This document shows, piece after piece, positions 42,702-45,263 of a stretch of DNA of 45,263 bases. The DNA is from an uncultured Pelagibacteraceae bacterium. Lineage in GTDB: Bacteria; Pseudomonadota; Alphaproteobacteria; Pelagibacterales; Pelagibacteraceae. Each line of letters starts with the position of its first letter. Position 1 is the stretch's first letter. The position numbers and the translations under genes were made by a program. The notes beneath the pieces were generated by a model. That model did not search any database, had not been told where the DNA came from, and saw only the letters and a list, made by a program, of their open reading frames with translations. The stretch lies in NCBI GenBank assembly GCA_902524955.1, contig CABZEY010000009.1, forward strand, positions 1 through 45,263. The letters are read 5' to 3'.

Positions 42702-44180
42702 ATGGATGATGTAATTAGAGGATTTGGCTTAATATTAGAGTTTCAAAATATTTTACTTATATTTGGCGGTGTTTTAATTGGTGTTTTAGTTGGCGCTCTA
42801 CCAGGTTTAAGTTCGCCAATGGCAATTGCACTATTAATGCCATTTACAATAAGTCTTGATCCAGTAGCGTCAATTTCAATGATGGCTGCTTTATATTGTG
42901 CGGGTACATTTGGAGGTTCGATCACAGCGATATTAATTAATGCCCCAGGTGCACCACCTGCAGTGGCTACTGCATTAGATGGATATCAGATGGCAAAGAA
43001 AGGTGAGCCAGGAAGAGCATTGGGTTTAGCAGCAGTATCAAGCGTGATAGGTGGTATCATTGCAATTTTCATATTTTTAATGGCAACACCTTTGTTAGCA
43101 GAAATTGCGTTAAAATTTGGTCCAGTTGAATATTTTGGTTTATCTGTTTTTGCATTATCAATGTTAGCAGCAATGAGTGGAAAATCATCTATCAGAAACT
43201 TAATTGCTGGAACACTAGGAGTTTTAATTTCAACAGTTGGGGTACACCTTGCAACTGGAGTTGAAAGATTTGATTTTGGAGTTCAGGAATTAACCGAAGG
43301 AATAAAATTTGTGCCAGTTTTAATTGGTTTGTTTGCAATGTCAGAATTATTAAATCAATCAAGAACATTAAATGATGCGGTCGAAAGAATGAACGCAAAA
43401 GCTTTAAGACTTCCTACAATTCCAGAATTGGTAGCTTTAAAGGGTACCATTTTAAGATCTTCAGGTCTTGGAACTTTTATAGGAATTTTGCCAGCTGAAG
43501 GCTCTACCGTAGCTGCGATGATGGGTTATAATGAAGCAAAACGTTTCTCAAAAACTCCAGAATTATTTGGAACTGGGCACGCTGAGGGAATAGTTGGTCC
43601 AGAGGCTGCGAACAATGCAGCAGCAGGGGGAGCGATGGTTCCTACATTAGCGTTAGGTATTCCAGGTAGCGGAACAACTGCACTTATTTTAGCTGCTTTA
43701 GTGATGCATGGTTTTAGACCGGGTCCTTATTTGATTACCGAAACACCACACCTAGTTCATGCAATTTTTGGTGCGATGTTATTTGCTAATATTGGTTTCT
43801 TAGGAATTGGATTAGTAGGAGCAAGGTTCTTCTCTTATGTCACATTTATTCCTAAAAGATTTTTATGGCCATCAGTTTTTGTATTTTCATTAATTGGATC
43901 TTATGCTTATAGTTCAGCATTTTTCGATGTCTGGGTTATGTTGCTTTCAGGTATTATAGGTTACTTTGCTTTAAGAAATGGATTTTCACCTGCACCGTTT
44001 GTGATGGGATTAATTCTAGGTAAGATGGTTGAAGAAACCTTTACGCAATCGATGGTTATTTATGACAGTAATTTTATGTCATTCTTTGATAGCGGTGTTT
44101 TCATCTTATTTATGGTTTTAACTGTTATTAGTCTTTCAACACCTTTTTGGGGCGCCATAAGAGCAAAGTTAAAATCTTAA
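42702..44180 (+). CDS. tctA: TTT large permease subunit TctA, system 2
   Basis: A 492-residue membrane protein with about eleven helices. Family motifs are VGALPGLSSPMAIALLMPF in the first repeat and GILPAEGSTVAAMMGYNEAK in the second, with GPEAANNAAAGGAMVPTLALGIPG between them. The first PG motif lacks the usual GxGG (it reads GLSS), and the second reads AEGS instead of GIGG, so both substrate-loop motifs depart from system 1. This suggests a different ligand. Separate tctB and tctA here contrast with the fused form at 25170. Confidence 0.9.
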   Translation: MDDVIRGFGLILEFQNILLIFGGVLIGVLVGALPGLSSPMAIALLMPFTISLDPVASISMMAALYCAGTFGGSITAILINAPGAPPAVATALDGYQMAKKGEPGRALGLAAVSSVIGGIIAIFIFLMATPLLAEIALKFGPVEYFGLSVFALSMLAAMSGKSSIRNLIAGTLGVLISTVGVHLATGVERFDFGVQELTEGIKFVPVLIGLFAMSELLNQSRTLNDAVERMNAKALRLPTIPELVALKGTILRSSGLGTFIGILPAEGSTVAAMMGYNEAKRFSKTPELFGTGHAEGIVGPEAANNAAAGGAMVPTLALGIPGSGTTALILAALVMHGFRPGPYLITETPHLVHAIFGAMLFANIGFLGIGLVGARFFSYVTFIPKRFLWPSVFVFSLIGSYAYSSAFFDVWVMLLSGIIGYFALRNGFSPAPFVMGLILGKMVEETFTQSMVIYDSNFMSFFDSGVFILFMVLTVISLSTPFWGAIRAKLKS

Positions 44181-44184
44181 ACAA

Positions 44185-44949
44185 TTGGATAAAAATTTTT
44201 CAAAAGACAAAGTTGCTATCATTACTGGTGGAGCTAAAAAAATAGGTAGATCAACTGCTAAAAAATTAGCTGACCAAGGTTTTAATGTTTTAATTCATAC
44301 TGGTGGCAAAAGTATTGATGAAGCAAAAAAAACAGTTGAGCTAGTCAAAGGATATTCTGTAAAGTCTGATGTTGTTGATGGCGATCTAGAAGATTTGAAA
44401 ACAATTGATAAAATTAAACATGCTGCACAAAAACTTGGTACACCGTCAATATTAATTAATAATGCAGGACTTAGAATATTTGAGGATTTTGAAAAGATTA
44501 AATATGAAGATTGGAAAAGAGTAATGACAGTGAATGTTGATGCATCTTTTTTATGTACCCAAGCTTTGATAGGGTCTATGGTAAAACAAGGATGGGGTAG
44601 AGTGATAAATATAGGAGGACTGTCTGCACATATTGGAGCTAAAGAAAGAGCTCACGTAGTAACTTCAAAAGCTGCATTAGTTGGTTTAACAAAGGCGATT
44701 AGTATGGAATTTTTAGAAAAGGGTGTGACTTGTAATTGTGTGGTTCCTGGATTTATTGAAGATTTTGATAGCAAGGAAAAAGCTTTATCTGGACATTGGC
44801 TACGACACCCGCAAACACCAAGTTTAGCATTAAAACGTTTTGGGAATCCAGATGAAGTTGCTGAAGTAATTGCAAACCTTTGCAAAAAAGAGGCTGATTA
44901 TATTAATGGCCAGACATTACATGTAAATGGTGGTAGCTTTACCCCATGA
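44185..44949 (+). CDS. SDR-family protein lacking the catalytic tyrosine (second)
   Basis: A 254-residue SDR. The cofactor motif is ITGGAKKIGRS (Lys instead of the second Gly, as in pteridine-reductase-like SDRs), with NNAG and the C-terminal INGQTLHVNGG. The catalytic block reads INIGGLSAH then RAHVVTSKAALVGL. The position four before the Lys is Val rather than Tyr, and a His lies just before it. The start is TTG at 44185, 5 bp after tctA, with no upstream ATG. Its stop overlaps the next MmgE/PrpD gene as ATGA, tying it to that enzyme. Confidence 0.84.
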   Translation: MDKNFSKDKVAIITGGAKKIGRSTAKKLADQGFNVLIHTGGKSIDEAKKTVELVKGYSVKSDVVDGDLEDLKTIDKIKHAAQKLGTPSILINNAGLRIFEDFEKIKYEDWKRVMTVNVDASFLCTQALIGSMVKQGWGRVINIGGLSAHIGAKERAHVVTSKAALVGLTKAISMEFLEKGVTCNCVVPGFIEDFDSKEKALSGHWLRHPQTPSLALKRFGNPDEVAEVIANLCKKEADYINGQTLHVNGGSFTP

Positions 44950-45263
44950 TTATTGCAGAAGAGTTTTCTAAATGGGCCTTATCTTTAAAAACAAGTCAAA
45001 TTACAGATAAATCTAAAGAAGTTTTAAAGTTTTTAGTGAAAGATATTTGTGGAATAATTGTTTCAGCTAGAAATGAAAATTATGTTCAAAGTTTAGTTAA
45101 AACATACTCAGGTTCTGGTGATATAATTTCTTTAGGTCACGGTAAAAAATTCGATCAATTTTCATCTGCAATTATTGCAGGAACTGCAGCGCACGGCGAA
45201 GATTTTGATGATACCTTTGAGGGAAACCCAATGCATATTGGAGCAAGTATGATACCGGCATTA
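44946..45263 (+). CDS. MmgE/PrpD family protein (copy 5, N-terminal part)
   Basis: The frame starts at the ATG overlapping the SDR stop and stays open for 106 codons to the window end. FLVKDICGIIVSARNE is the family N-terminal helix. The active-site block is TAAHGEDFDDTFEGNPMHIGAS, closest to copies 1 and 2 and with the full AHGxDFDDT of the family. It is the last visible gene of the second TTT operon, so it presumably acts on the imported acid together with the preceding SDR. The rest of the gene lies outside the window. Confidence 0.85.
   Translation, partial: MIIAEEFSKWALSLKTSQITDKSKEVLKFLVKDICGIIVSARNENYVQSLVKTYSGSGDIISLGHGKKFDQFSSAIIAGTAAHGEDFDDTFEGNPMHIGASMIPAL

Noticed and set aside
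1-45263. CRISPR arrays, transposases, prophage genes, rRNA and tRNA genes
   Set aside because: No spaced direct repeats, no transposase or integrase motifs, and no tRNA or rRNA signatures were seen on either strand.

Overview
The window is a strongly AT-rich, gene-dense bacterial segment with very short intergenic gaps. It most resembles a marine alphaproteobacterium of the SAR11/Pelagibacterales type. The support is low GC by eye, several ATGA/TAATG gene overlaps, tripartite tricarboxylate transporters (TTT), and a tandem SAM-II / SAM-V-type riboswitch leader in front of a betaine-homocysteine methyltransferase gene, an arrangement known from Candidatus Pelagibacter. The lineage call is an inference; there is no rRNA gene in the window.

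Layout. 1-9.1 kb is mixed housekeeping and accessory: fumC, an SDR, small proteins, bhmT with its riboswitch leader, a three-gene operon (radical SAM, VTT membrane protein, a 51-aa ORF), msrA, and an iclR - PEP-mutase-like lyase - AbrB operon. 9.2-11.6 kb holds an MmgE/PrpD gene followed by a D-2-hydroxyacid dehydrogenase. 11.6-15.8 kb looks inserted: a 911-aa fusion of a periplasmic-binding-protein-like domain to an MscS channel, an unexplained structured intergenic segment, and a secreted polysaccharide lyase. This block is bounded by two copies of the dehydrogenase 3' end, the right copy being a truncated pseudogene. 15.8-20.6 kb has MmgE/PrpD - thioesterase - msrB, facing a tricarballylate-dehydrogenase-like flavoprotein and an Ldh-type dehydrogenase. 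20.7-35.5 kb is one long plus-strand run: isocitrate/isopropylmalate-type dehydrogenase, TauD-like dioxygenase, alpha/beta hydrolase, TctC, a TctA-TctB fusion, PrpF, SDR, two tandem aconitases and a second PrpF. 35.5-41.0 kb is a minus-strand operon: PrpD, MmgE/PrpD, YeiH-type and TauE-type exporters, and a TauD-like dioxygenase. 41.2-45.3 kb is a second TTT operon (TctC, TctB, TctA) followed by an SDR and a fifth MmgE/PrpD gene cut by the window end.

How the genes may work together. Two importers for tricarboxylate-like acids, five MmgE/PrpD dehydratase-family genes, two PrpF isomerases, two aconitases, a TcuA-like flavoprotein and a beta-decarboxylating dehydrogenase suggest a catabolic supercluster for C6-C7 tricarboxylates (tricarballylate, trans-aconitate, methylcitrate or relatives) feeding the TCA cycle. 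The paired dioxygenase and sulfite-exporter families raise the possibility of a sulfonated substrate.

The most informative regulatory observation is a 19-bp palindrome (TGTTTYAYA-A-TRTGAAACA) next to the iclR start. It recurs, nearly perfect over about 30 bp, between the PrpD operon and the second TTT operon, and recurs more weakly between msrB-thioesterase-MmgE and the TcuA-like gene. All three lie in divergent promoter regions serving MmgE/PrpD genes, so they plausibly define the regulon of the local IclR protein.
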